This document shows, piece by piece, positions 7,479-15,345 of a DNA stretch of 64,000 nucleotides. Where the stretch lies: NCBI GenBank assembly GCA_964646605.1, contig CAZYEX010000137.1, positions 62,001 to 126,000 on the forward strand, given 5' to 3'. The notes below the pieces were generated by a model, which was not told where the DNA came from, did not search any database, and saw only the letters and a list, made by a program, of their open reading frames with translations. Source of the stretch: SBAX01 sp964646605. GTDB taxonomy: Bacteria > Planctomycetota > Phycisphaerae > UBA1845. Each line of letters begins with the position of its first letter. Within the stretch, counting starts at the first letter, position 1. Made by a program: the position numbers and the translations under genes.

Positions 7479-8786
7479 CTACGGCTTCTTCGGGAAATCG
7501 GGTTGGCGGCCTTGCGGAGTATTGAGGAGATCGATCACTTCGCTCAATCGAGCGTTGAGGGCGTCGATCTTGCGCTCGATTTCCTCCACCTTATCACTGG
7601 TCTCTCCTACCGTCACCTGGAGAGCGTCGACCTTGCCATCGATTACCCCCACCCGTCCATCCGTTACGTCCAGTTGGACCTCGGTCCGATCGGCCGTTGC
7701 CTTGATGTCACTCTGTTGGGCGGCCGTTTGCTCTTGGCATTGAAGCGACTTGTCAAAGCCTGCTTGCGTCAACACGTCGTCCGTATACGTCCAGCCGTCT
7801 TTGATTATTTGAGCTATCCCCTTCGCGGCGGCCAGCACCACACCACCGGCCGAGCAGTTGTTGCCCACGATATCCTGATTGCAACCGGAGTCAAACATAT
7901 CGTAGGCCGCACTAAGGACATCCGTTACAAGGCTTAATGCTAGCGTTACGACATCGCGCACCCCGGTGAGTATTTCGCTGCAATTGTCACCGCTTCCGGA
8001 ACTGCTCGCGAGAGCTTCCTTGGCGTGAGCGAAGGCCCTCAGGCCCGCTGCCACCTTCTGATTCGTTTCCGCCAAGGCGCTCTCTGCGTGCTCGAGCGAC
8101 TGTTCCATGTCCGCGGCGGCTTCGTCGTCGAAGTTGTCGTCATCTTGATCGTTCGAAGGACTCTCACAGATCTCCACGCAAACTTCCTTTGGGTTTCCCG
8201 TTGTCTTGCAAATGCCGTCGTTGTCGCCAATCCCGTCCCCGAGGACCTCCGCGCAGGTCTCCTTAATGCCGCCCCGATTGGTGCACACACCGTCGTTATT
8301 GCCGTCGTCAGAAGGGGCGCGTGAACCATCGGGATTGAGGGGCTTGTCATACTCTTGCACGTAACAATTGCTCTTCTGTTTACGGCCGATTCCTTTGAAG
8401 CCGCCCGCCTCCTTGCTGCGTTTCCGTGCGTTTTCACCGTGGGCACGCATGTTCTCCAAGTTTCTCTTCTGCGTATCGGTGAAAATGCCGTCCGATGCGC
8501 AAGCCTGATCCACCAAGGTGGACAACTCGACGTTCAGGTTTTCGGTCCTGCAATCGATCCGCTCGTTGATCTTTTCCGCTTTGCTCCTGTTGTCGTTGTC
8601 CGGTTGCGCGTTGCAATCCCGCTTTGGGGGGCGAACCGAGGCCGGGGACCGTTCCTGGCCCATCACCGGCGCCGCGACTCCAAAAACCAGAACCACAGCG
8701 AGCGCCGATCGACGGGCACGCGAGCCCGACCGCACGATCCCACCTCGTGAGGTGCGCAAAGTCGATGTGTTGGGTAGAAGTTTCAT
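7479..8786 (-). CDS. Secreted Cys/Asp-rich protein with C-terminal coiled coil
   Basis: 435 aa. An Arg-rich n-region and a hydrophobic stretch (residues 28-42, ending VMGQE) form a signal peptide. Two tandem motifs, DDGNNDGVC...GGIKETCAE (160-180) and DGIGDNDGIC...GNPKEVCVE (184-206), share the pattern D-N-DG-C-x-G-KE-C-E and could bind calcium. The centre is rich in Cys; the C-terminus (about 355-425) has heptad-like coiled-coil sequence (DVTDGRVGVIDGKVDALQ). AAGGAG lies 5 nt before the ATG. No known family was recognised. It is not part of an obvious operon; a role at the cell surface or in the periplasm is inferred from the signal peptide only. Confidence 0.75.
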   Translation of the reverse strand: MKLLPNTSTLRTSRGGIVRSGSRARRSALAVVLVFGVAAPVMGQERSPASVRPPKRDCNAQPDNDNRSKAEKINERIDCRTENLNVELSTLVDQACASDGIFTDTQKRNLENMRAHGENARKRSKEAGGFKGIGRKQKSNCYVQEYDKPLNPDGSRAPSDDGNNDGVCTNRGGIKETCAEVLGDGIGDNDGICKTTGNPKEVCVEICESPSNDQDDDNFDDEAAADMEQSLEHAESALAETNQKVAAGLRAFAHAKEALASSSGSGDNCSEILTGVRDVVTLALSLVTDVLSAAYDMFDSGCNQDIVGNNCSAGGVVLAAAKGIAQIIKDGWTYTDDVLTQAGFDKSLQCQEQTAAQQSDIKATADRTEVQLDVTDGRVGVIDGKVDALQVTVGETSDKVEEIERKIDALNARLSEVIDLLNTPQGRQPDFPKKP

Positions 8787-9406
8787 CGGATGCTCCTTTT
8801 CGATTTTCCTAGGCAGTGGGGAAGGGCGCGCGCCTACCTACACCGGCCGGACGCGGACTTCCCCGGTATTACTTATTGATTCAACGGCTCATGCGCCGAC
8901 CAAGGCCTCATGGACGGTCATAAATTTCCATGCCGTCCGTCGGATGAATGGTCCGCACGTCTCTTCTGATGCCTCATGATTCTCCCTCCGTGAGCACATG
9001 CGTGCTTGCCTGCCCGAATGGCCGTCATGGCCACCCGACGTGAAGACGCCATCCTACTCTTTGGCCGCTGGGATGTCAAATGATCCGAAAAACCAGCAGT
9101 CGAACCGGCTTCCCCTCCTCCATCGGGTTTGATCGGTCGCGCCCGGACATTCCATCGGGGGGGACCGGGGGACAGCCACCTATTTTTTTCGCCCGATCGC
9201 TGCGAAGCTGTTCGTGTAGAGAGAAACGGCGCATTCTCTCGGGCGGCGAATCGTCTCGTTTCCTCGCTCCGTTGATCCCTGCCTCCCCGCAGCCTCCACT
9301 CGGCAATCGATCCGCCGAAGGCCGAACCAACAATCCCCTTGGTGCCTCCATGCCTTTTCTTCATGCCTTTCCCCCTGTCCCTAATCCCAAGTCCCTCGTA
9401 ACGCGT

Positions 9407-9441
9407 CACTGGTAACTGGTAATTGGTAATTGGTCATTGCT
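9407..9441. repeat. Heptad repeat, word AATTGGT
   Basis: Five units in strict 7-bp register: CACTGGT, AACTGGT, AATTGGT, AATTGGT, CATTGCT. This is like the short tandemly repeated (STRR) heptads known in cyanobacterial intergenic DNA. Confidence 0.8.
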
Positions 9442-9570
9442 TTCACCCCTCCCTTCCCCATTCCCTGTGATCGCTCCATCACGCGTTCCCCGCCGATCAC
9501 CCCGCAAGTTATCTTGGTAGAGAAAGGCCGCCGCGCCCCGCACGCGCCCAGCGGCGCACCGGAAAGGAAA

Positions 9571-9866
9571 CGACGTGCGAAAAAGCGCCCCTACCAAACG
9601 AACCGGATTGGAAATGCCGCAATCGGTTGCGGCCAGAGGATCTACGTCAAAATGTCGTGCGCAAGACAAACCCGATTCGAACCCGATCAGGCACGCCCTG
9701 TCGCTCACCCTCGGCTGCGCGGCTTCGTGGCCCCGCGGCGGAGCATGCCCCCGCCGCGCCTATCGCCCTCGCCCCTTCCGTTTCGGCGTTTCTGCTTTCT
9801 GCGTTTCTACGTTTCCTCCGTCCCTTCGTGCCTACTCGGAAAAAAGCGCCCGTGCGAAACGAACCC
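9571..9866. repeat. Dispersed 29-bp motif ending AAACGAACC
   Basis: Three imperfect direct copies: about 9578-9606 (GAAAAAGCGCCCC...CAAACGAACCGG), about 9649-9676 (AAAATGTCGTGCGC...ACAAACCCGAT) and about 9838-9866 (GAAAAAAGCGCCC...GAAACGAACCCAT). Copies one and three agree at most positions; copy two is weaker. The tail reads KTNP or KRTN in translation, a peptide often produced by planctomycete intergenic repeats. Confidence 0.5.
9784..9816. repeat. Near-tandem words GTTTCTGC / GTTTCTAC
   Basis: CGTTTCTG, CTTTCTG, CGTTTCTA, CGTTTCCT follow one another with 7-8 bp spacing. The reverse complement (ACGYAGAA) is the same word as at 29170-29199 and 37711-37749, so three sites in the window share this family. 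Confidence 0.6.
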
Positions 9867-10195
9867 ATTTCCCCCCGCTGGCGCGGTCAAGAACGCAGGT
9901 CACTGGTCCGCAAATGGCTTCGTTTGACCCGAAAATCGGTGAAACATGGGTTCGCTGGGATCGTCGTACTGCGGCCCCACCCCGTGGTGGCTCACGGGGA
10001 ACACGCTTGGCTGCAGGACTCCCTCCACCATGATTCGGGATGGGGGCAGACCCGTGGCCATCCAAGGCCGGCTAATCCGTCAGGGACCCGCGGGGTTCCG
10101 CAGGACGTGGAGCCCTTGCCCGCTCGCCCAGGCAGGGTTAGCATTCGTGCCGGATTTCACGAAGTCATGCCGCGTTGGGTCGGCGGAGGAGTCGG

Positions 10196-11785
10196 TTGAC
10201 GCAGTTTTCGGTGCCATGGCAGGCGGTGCGGCCCGTTCGATACGGGCTGATCGCACGAATGGTGATCGCCGCCGCCCGCGGGGTCTATCTTACCTGCGGA
10301 CCCGTCATCGCCCGGTTTCCTGGCGCTATTCTCATCGGGGCCACGATCACGACCTGCGTTGTCGTTTGGATCCACGCGCTGGTTTTTGCGTACGTCGATC
10401 TGCGGATTCTCGGACCTGCGGCTGCGGGTGGGGTGATTCCCGCCGAGTCGAGCTATCTTGCCCCGTCGACCTGGGGGTTACCGCCGTCCACGATATTCTC
10501 GTTGATGGAGCAGGGGGGAGGTTGGATCGCGTCATTTCGCGGCCTCCTGCAGTACCTTCTCTGGCCCTTGCAGTTCACGATCGTTCGGGACCTCGTGGCC
10601 TTGGGCGCCATCTTTGGTTTGTTCAACCTGATTCCCATTTACACGATTTGGTGGGAACGGAAGGTCGCGGGTCGGATTCAATCGCGCTTGGGGCCGATGC
10701 GCGTCGGCGGCTGGCACGGATGGGCCCAGTCGCTCGCCGACGGCATCAAGCTCATGCTCAAGGAGGACCTCATCCCCCGCGATGCGGACGCCGTCCTATT
10801 TCGGCTGTCGCCGTACCTTGCGATTATCCCCGCGGCCTTGGGGTTCGTGGCCCTGCCGTTTGGGGCAACCTACGTCTTTCGAGACCTGGACGTGGCCTTG
10901 GTGTTCACGCTCGGTGTACTCGGAGTGGAAGTGGTCGGAGTGATCCTCGCCGGTTGGTCGTCGAACAACAAATGGAGTGTGTACGGGGCGATGCGCGAGG
11001 CCTGCCAGATGGTCTCCTATGAAATCCCCATGGGCATGGCCCTGCTCGTTCCCGTCGTGACCGTGGGGTCGCTCAGCCTGCATAAGATTGCCGAGGCCCA
11101 GGCGGGCGGGTGGTTTTCGTGGTTGGCATTCAGCAGCCCGTTCGCGTTCGTCGCCTTTGTCTCGTACTTCATCGCCTCGCTGGCGAGCTGCAAGCGAGCT
11201 CCGTTCGATCTCCCCGAAGCCGAAAGCGAGTTGGTGGCCGGGTTTCACACGGAGTATTCGGGTTTGCGCTGGAGTTTTTTCTTTTTCGCCGAATACGCCG
11301 CGATGTTCGTCGTCAGCGGGTTGGCGGTGATTCTTTTTCTCGGCGCGTGGCACTCGCCGCTGCCCGCGTCGTGGAGCGATGCGGTCGCGGTGCGTTTCGG
11401 CGCGGAGTCGGTATTGACCCACGGGATTCAAGGCGTTCTCTTTAGCGGTCCCATCTGGTTGATCGCTAAGTGCGTGTTCCTCCTCTATGTTCAGATTTGG
11501 CTCCGTTGGACCCTGCCGCGAATACGCATCGACCAAGTATTGTATGGTTGCGTGCAAGTCCTCCTCCCCATGACCATGCTCGTGCTTCTTGGAAGTACCC
11601 TTTGGGTCTGGGCCTCCACGTCCGCCCATCCCGGCTGGACCCTGTTTGCCAAGGTGTGTAACGGTTTGGTGGGCGGCATCGGCGCGGTATTCGTCCTGAT
11701 GTTTCCGGCGATCGCCGCTTATGGGTTCTATCATCGGCGGCGGTTGGTCGGCAATCTGGCCGTTGACGCTTTACCGGGTGCATAG
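10196..11785 (+). CDS. nuoH: NADH-quinone oxidoreductase subunit H
   Basis: 529 aa from TTG 10196, chosen because GGAGGAG ends 4 nt upstream; another TTG at 10175 would add 7 residues. Family marks are ERKVAGRIQSRLGP, GGWHGWAQSLADGIKLMLKED and APFDLPEAESELVAGFHTEYSG, which line the quinone chamber and the subunit H channel. NuoH is usually 320-420 aa with the ERK motif near residue 40; here ERK comes near residue 152, so there is an N-terminal extension of roughly 110 aa with extra membrane helices. First gene of a nuoHJKLMN cluster; the stop abuts the nuoJ ATG. The peripheral-arm genes are absent here. Confidence 0.93.
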   Translation: MTQFSVPWQAVRPVRYGLIARMVIAAARGVYLTCGPVIARFPGAILIGATITTCVVVWIHALVFAYVDLRILGPAAAGGVIPAESSYLAPSTWGLPPSTIFSLMEQGGGWIASFRGLLQYLLWPLQFTIVRDLVALGAIFGLFNLIPIYTIWWERKVAGRIQSRLGPMRVGGWHGWAQSLADGIKLMLKEDLIPRDADAVLFRLSPYLAIIPAALGFVALPFGATYVFRDLDVALVFTLGVLGVEVVGVILAGWSSNNKWSVYGAMREACQMVSYEIPMGMALLVPVVTVGSLSLHKIAEAQAGGWFSWLAFSSPFAFVAFVSYFIASLASCKRAPFDLPEAESELVAGFHTEYSGLRWSFFFFAEYAAMFVVSGLAVILFLGAWHSPLPASWSDAVAVRFGAESVLTHGIQGVLFSGPIWLIAKCVFLLYVQIWLRWTLPRIRIDQVLYGCVQVLLPMTMLVLLGSTLWVWASTSAHPGWTLFAKVCNGLVGGIGAVFVLMFPAIAAYGFYHRRRLVGNLAVDALPGA

Positions 11786-12340
11786 ATGCAAAACGCAATC
11801 GCCCTGGCGCAAATCACGGACGTGGTCAACGCCGCCCCGCCCGGGGGGTTCATGGAGGCGCTGTTGTTCTATTCCGTCGCCGGGGCCACGGTGGCGTCGG
11901 CGCTCGGCGTATGTATCTCCAAGAACATCGTGCGCATGGCCGTCTGGCTGTTCATGGCATTGGGTTCGGTTGCGATGGTGTACTTCCTCCTGGCCGCGAA
12001 CTTCCTCGGAGCCATCCAATTGATCATCTATGCCGGCGGGACGCTCGTCTTGCTGATCTTCGGCGTGATGCTCACCAGCAAGTCACCCTGGGTACGCTAT
12101 GACACTCCGAAGTTGGAGTTGGTCGGCGCCGGCGTCGTCTCTGTGGCCCTGCTGGTATGCCTCTGCACGGTGATGACCCGTACCACGTGGGCGGGTACCC
12201 TGGAAGTCGTTCCCGGCGCCTCCGTCGCCGCCTTTGGAGAGCGATTGTTGACCACCTATTTGGTTCCCTTTGAGGTGGCGGGCGTGCTTTTGATGATCGT
12301 GATGGTCGGCGCGGCTCATTTGGCGAGACAGGAAGCATGA
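11786..12340 (+). CDS. nuoJ: NADH-quinone oxidoreductase subunit J
   Basis: 184 aa with five predicted membrane helices. The conserved third-helix region NFLGAIQLIIYAGGTLVLLIF is present, as is the C-terminal hydrophobic helix (VAGVLLMIVMVGA). NuoJ is part of the membrane arm and its third helix changes conformation during coupling. The ATG directly follows the nuoH stop. Its TGA lies inside an ATGA that opens a repeat-derived mini-ORF reaching to just before nuoK. NuoI, which normally separates H and J, is missing from the gene order. Confidence 0.93.
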   Translation: MQNAIALAQITDVVNAAPPGGFMEALLFYSVAGATVASALGVCISKNIVRMAVWLFMALGSVAMVYFLLAANFLGAIQLIIYAGGTLVLLIFGVMLTSKSPWVRYDTPKLELVGAGVVSVALLVCLCTVMTRTTWAGTLEVVPGASVAAFGERLLTTYLVPFEVAGVLLMIVMVGAAHLARQEA

Positions 12341-12420
12341 AGTTCAAAATTCAAAGTTCAAAGTTCAAAATGGGACGCGAGGACGTTCTTCGAACTTCGA
12401 ACTTCGAACTTCGAACTTAG
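12337..12420 (+). CDS. Repeat-derived 27-codon bridging ORF
   Basis: The ATG overlaps the nuoJ stop (ATGA 12337-12340). The frame runs MKFKIQSSKF...LRTSNFELRT through two heptad arrays and stops at TAG 12418-12420, 11 nt before the nuoK ATG. The same peptide type begins the pseudopilin at 32075-33139. The frame may be accidental, but it would let ribosomes stay on the message between nuoJ and nuoK. A structural or functional product is not expected. Confidence 0.3.
   Translation: MKFKIQSSKFKMGREDVLRTSNFELRT
12341..12416 (+). repeat. Composite heptad element (AGTTCAA)n - spacer - (TTCGAAC)n
   Basis: Four units of AGTTCAA/AATTCAA in exact 7-bp register (12341-12368), a 20-nt spacer, then four exact TTCGAAC units (12389-12416). 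The two halves are nearly inverse complements, so the RNA could fold into a long imperfect hairpin between nuoJ and nuoK. The same two words in the same order relative to transcription recur at 33026-33129. Confidence 0.85.
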
Positions 12421-12431
12421 GTGTGCGGACG

Positions 12432-12743
12432 ATGGCTATCGGACTGACACATTACCTCGTCGTCGCCGCCGTCCTCTTCGTGACCGGACTGTTCACGATG
12501 ATGACCAAGCGCAATGCGATCGGCATCCTCATCGGCGTCGAATTGGTGCTCAACAGCGCCAATGTGAACCTTGCGGCGTTCGATCGATATTTGGGACCGG
12601 GGCGACTGGACGGGCAGGTCACGGCGTTGTTTGTCATTGTACTGGCGGCGGCCGAGGCGGCGCTGGCCGTGGGAATCTGTATCAACGTCTACAAGAATCT
12701 GTCCACGGTCGACGTCGACCGTGCGGTGAGCTTGCAAGGGTAG
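12432..12743 (+). CDS. nuoK: NADH-quinone oxidoreductase subunit K
   Basis: 103 aa from ATG 12432, the normal NuoK size; a GTG at 12423 would add three residues. Three membrane helices carry the two conserved glutamates, in IGVELVLNSANVN (second helix) and VLAAAEAALAVG (third helix), which belong to the proton path. No strong Shine-Dalgarno is visible, since the upstream DNA is a heptad repeat; translation may depend on coupling to the preceding mini-ORF or nuoJ. Confidence 0.93.
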   Translation: MAIGLTHYLVVAAVLFVTGLFTMMTKRNAIGILIGVELVLNSANVNLAAFDRYLGPGRLDGQVTALFVIVLAAAEAALAVGICINVYKNLSTVDVDRAVSLQG

Positions 12744-12799
12744 GAATTGCGTTCCGCATCCCTGCGTGGGCTAGGATGCCGGTGCTTGGAGAAGATCCG

Positions 12800-12928
12800 A
12801 TGATCGTCGAAGGTACATTGCTGGATATGCTGCTGAACATCCTCACGTTTCCACTGCAGTTGGTGGAGTTTATTGTGAACGGCGGACTGAGCGTCCTGTT
12901 CTTTGACGTTCTGCGGATCGGATCGTAA
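12800..12928 (+). CDS. 42-aa hydrophobic peptide between nuoK and nuoL
   Basis: ATG 12800 to TAA 12928, preceded by GGAGAAG with GGAG 8 nt before the ATG. The peptide (MIVEGTLLDMLLNILTF, then PLQLVEFIVNGG and LSVLFFDVLRIGS) is mostly hydrophobic with a few acidic residues and could be a membrane-associated small protein. It ends 8 nt before the nuoL ATG and so fills the nuoK-nuoL gap with usual operon spacing. No family recognised; it may be an accessory peptide of complex I or only a leader for nuoL translation. Confidence 0.5.
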   Translation: MIVEGTLLDMLLNILTFPLQLVEFIVNGGLSVLFFDVLRIGS

Positions 12929-12936
12929 TTCGGCAT

Positions 12937-15333
12937 ATGGCGCAACATTCGTATGAAATCGCGCTGGCCCTGGGCGTCCTCTCGCCGTTGGTTAGTTTTT
13001 GGATTCTGGTGTTCTGGGGTCCCAGACTGGGCAAGCCGGCCGCCGGATGGGTCGGCGTCGTCCTGGGAATGGGCGTGCCCTTGGCATTGGCTACCTATGT
13101 CCTGCTGGGATGGCTCGACGCAGTTCACACCCATCAATCCGCCCAACTGACTGCCGACGCACTCCGCTATCACTGGGCCGATCTGGGCGGCGTCCCGGTC
13201 ACCATCGGCGTCAAGCTCGATTCCCTCACCGTGGCGATGTACTTCATGGTCACCTTCGTCGCCTTCTGGATTTTCGTCTTCAGCGTCGGCTATATGGCCG
13301 GTCACAGTGACGAGGTCGATCATCGCAGCAAGTATCATCGCTTCTTCGCCTATTTGTCCCTGTTTGCATTCAGCATGTTGGGGTTGGTGGTGAGCAGTAG
13401 TTTGCTCTTCCTATTCATCTTCTGGGAGTTGGTTGGACTGTGCAGTTATCTTCTCATCGGCTTCTACTTCGACAGACCCTACGCATCCCGCGCCGCGATC
13501 AAGGCTTTCATCACCAACCGCGTGGGTGATTTCGGCTTCTTGATCGGACTGATGCTCGTCTACTTTCACCTCCAAACATTGGATCTGGACGAAGCCGCCG
13601 CGAAGTTCGCGCAGCAGTTTGCCGCCGGTACCGGCGTCTTCGCGAGCGGCTACACGCTCCTCGGTTGGTCGCTGGCGACGATCATGGGGGTCGGGTTGTT
13701 CTGCGGGGCGATGGGTAAGAGCGCACAGTTCCCCTTGCACGTCTGGCTGCCGGACGCCATGGCCGGTCCCACGCCGGTCAGCGCCCTCATCCACGCCGCC
13801 ACTATGGTCGCCGCAGGCGTCTATCTTGTGGCCCGCGTGTTTCGTCTGATGACTCCCGATGCCCTGATGTTCGTCGCCACGATCGGGTGTCTGACGCTGT
13901 TTCTCATGTCCCTGATCGCCATTGTGCAGACCGACATCAAGAAGTGTCTGGCCTATTCCACATTGTCGCAGCTTGGCTATATGATCTTCGGGTTGGGGTG
14001 TGGTGCGTGGATTGCGGCGCTCTTTCACCTGATCACCCACGCCTTCTTCAAGGCCATGCTCTTTCTCGGCTCGGGACAGGTGATCGAAGGCTGCCATCAC
14101 GAGCAGGACATGCGAAAGATGGGCGGTCTGCGCTCCAAGATGCCGGTCACCTGTTGGACATTCTTCATCGGAGTGCTGGCCATTGCGGGAACGGGCATTC
14201 CCGGTACGCAAATCGGCCTCGGCGGCTTCTTCAGCAAAGACGAAATCCTTGCCGTCGCCTATGCACGGGCATTTGAATGGAACGATTATCACAAACACGA
14301 AGCACACGAGGGCGGTCACGTTACTTCAGTGCCCGAGGCGGAGACCCTTTCAGAGCCCGGAGCGCAACCGACGGGTGTTGTTCCGACGACGACGGGACAT
14401 GGAACGCCGATTCGCCTGGCGAGCGACCCCGTCACGTACGAACCCTCGATCATGGCCCGCCACGGTGAATTCAGCAAGTCAGCGATCTTCCAGCGGACCC
14501 GGCCTCTGCCGGCCTGGATGTTCTACCTCGCCCTGGCCACCGCCTATGTGACGCCCTTCTATATGATGCGTTGCTGGTGGATGACCTTTATGGGCAAACC
14601 GCGCGATGAACACGTTCACCATCACGCACACGAAAGCCCGTTGATGTATATCCCCCTCGTCGTACTGGCGCTGGGCACCGTCGGGTCGAGCTACTTTCTG
14701 TTTCGACCGTTGTTCGCCGATGCGTCCACGGCAGCAACGGCTGCGCCGATCGTTCTCGCCACGGACGGCCACTTGCACACCGCCGCCATCACGTCGGCCC
14801 ATCATTGGCTCCGTTTCGGCGTCGGCGGCGCCTTCTTGGCGGGCTTCGTGCTTGCCATTCTTGTATATTCTCGCGGCCTGGCCCTCCCCGAGCGAATCCG
14901 CCGCGTCCTTTGGCCACTCCACTCTTTGTTGGAGCGCAAATACTTCTTTGACGAGGTGTACGAGATTGTGTGGGTAAAGGGATGCATTCTGCTTGCGAAA
15001 ATCGCGCGTTTCATCGACACTTGGTTCGTGGACCTGATCTTCAATACGCTGGCGAGCGCCACGGAGCGGCTGGCGGTCTTCTCGGGAATGGTGCTGGACA
15101 AACACGGCGTGGACGGCATCGTCAATGGAGTCGCCGACACTTCCTTGATCGTGTCCGACGCCCTGCGCGGACCGCAAACGGGGCGGATCCGCAACTACGT
15201 ACTTTTCGCAACCGCGGTTGCGACGATCATTCTAGTGTTCCTCCTCCTGTACGGCCCACAGGGGGGAGGAATGGGAGCCACTGTCAGCCTCGCCGCTCCC
15301 ATGGGCGGCGGTGCAGCGATGATGCGCCCCTAG
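12937..15333 (+). CDS. nuoL: NADH-quinone oxidoreductase subunit L
   Basis: 798 aa, larger than the usual 600-680. The antiporter-like core is clear: FIFWELVGLCSYLLIGF contains the key Glu, GAMGKSAQFPLHVWLPDA the key Lys, and HAATMVAAGVYL follows. An insertion of about 70 residues (roughly 449-520, WNDYHKHEAHEGG onward, Pro/Thr-rich) separates the late core helices, and a second His-rich loop (DEHVHHHAHES) lies near residue 565. The C-terminus carries the long lateral helix region. Pumps protons as the distal membrane-arm subunit. Followed by nuoM after 12 nt. Confidence 0.95.
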   Translation: MAQHSYEIALALGVLSPLVSFWILVFWGPRLGKPAAGWVGVVLGMGVPLALATYVLLGWLDAVHTHQSAQLTADALRYHWADLGGVPVTIGVKLDSLTVAMYFMVTFVAFWIFVFSVGYMAGHSDEVDHRSKYHRFFAYLSLFAFSMLGLVVSSSLLFLFIFWELVGLCSYLLIGFYFDRPYASRAAIKAFITNRVGDFGFLIGLMLVYFHLQTLDLDEAAAKFAQQFAAGTGVFASGYTLLGWSLATIMGVGLFCGAMGKSAQFPLHVWLPDAMAGPTPVSALIHAATMVAAGVYLVARVFRLMTPDALMFVATIGCLTLFLMSLIAIVQTDIKKCLAYSTLSQLGYMIFGLGCGAWIAALFHLITHAFFKAMLFLGSGQVIEGCHHEQDMRKMGGLRSKMPVTCWTFFIGVLAIAGTGIPGTQIGLGGFFSKDEILAVAYARAFEWNDYHKHEAHEGGHVTSVPEAETLSEPGAQPTGVVPTTTGHGTPIRLASDPVTYEPSIMARHGEFSKSAIFQRTRPLPAWMFYLALATAYVTPFYMMRCWWMTFMGKPRDEHVHHHAHESPLMYIPLVVLALGTVGSSYFLFRPLFADASTAATAAPIVLATDGHLHTAAITSAHHWLRFGVGGAFLAGFVLAILVYSRGLALPERIRRVLWPLHSLLERKYFFDEVYEIVWVKGCILLAKIARFIDTWFVDLIFNTLASATERLAVFSGMVLDKHGVDGIVNGVADTSLIVSDALRGPQTGRIRNYVLFATAVATIILVFLLLYGPQGGGMGATVSLAAPMGGGAAMMRP

Positions 15334-15345
15334 GGCTCGAGCGAC

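Larger units (their letters stand above)
8787..10195. other. 1.4-kb region without recognisable genes
   Basis: Open frames here are Arg/Pro/Ser-rich on both strands and have no recognisable domain or usable ribosome site. The region lies between the divergent secreted-protein and nuoH genes, so it must hold both promoters. It also holds AATTGGT heptads (9407-9441), a dispersed 29-bp motif (9571-9866), a hairpin with arms CGCGGCGG (9734-9741) and CCGCCGCG (9751-9758), and GTTTCTGC-type words (9784-9816). It looks like a deposit of repeats and possibly degraded sequence. No nuoA-G or nuoI remnants were seen. Confidence 0.65.

Noticed and set aside
9660..9690. tRNA T-arm (GGTTCGAATC on the minus strand)
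   Set aside because: Flanking bases do not form a 5-bp stem, and no acceptor or anticodon stem lies at the right distance.
8787..10195. Remnants of nuoA-G or nuoI
   Set aside because: No frame shows NuoD, NuoF, NuoG or ferredoxin-type Cys motifs.
9430..10199. Several 100-190-codon frames in the gene-free region
   Set aside because: They overlap in all frames, are Arg/Pro-rich, run through repeats and have no ribosome site.
12341..12416. CRISPR array
   Set aside because: Units are 7 bp without spacers of constant length; no cas genes.
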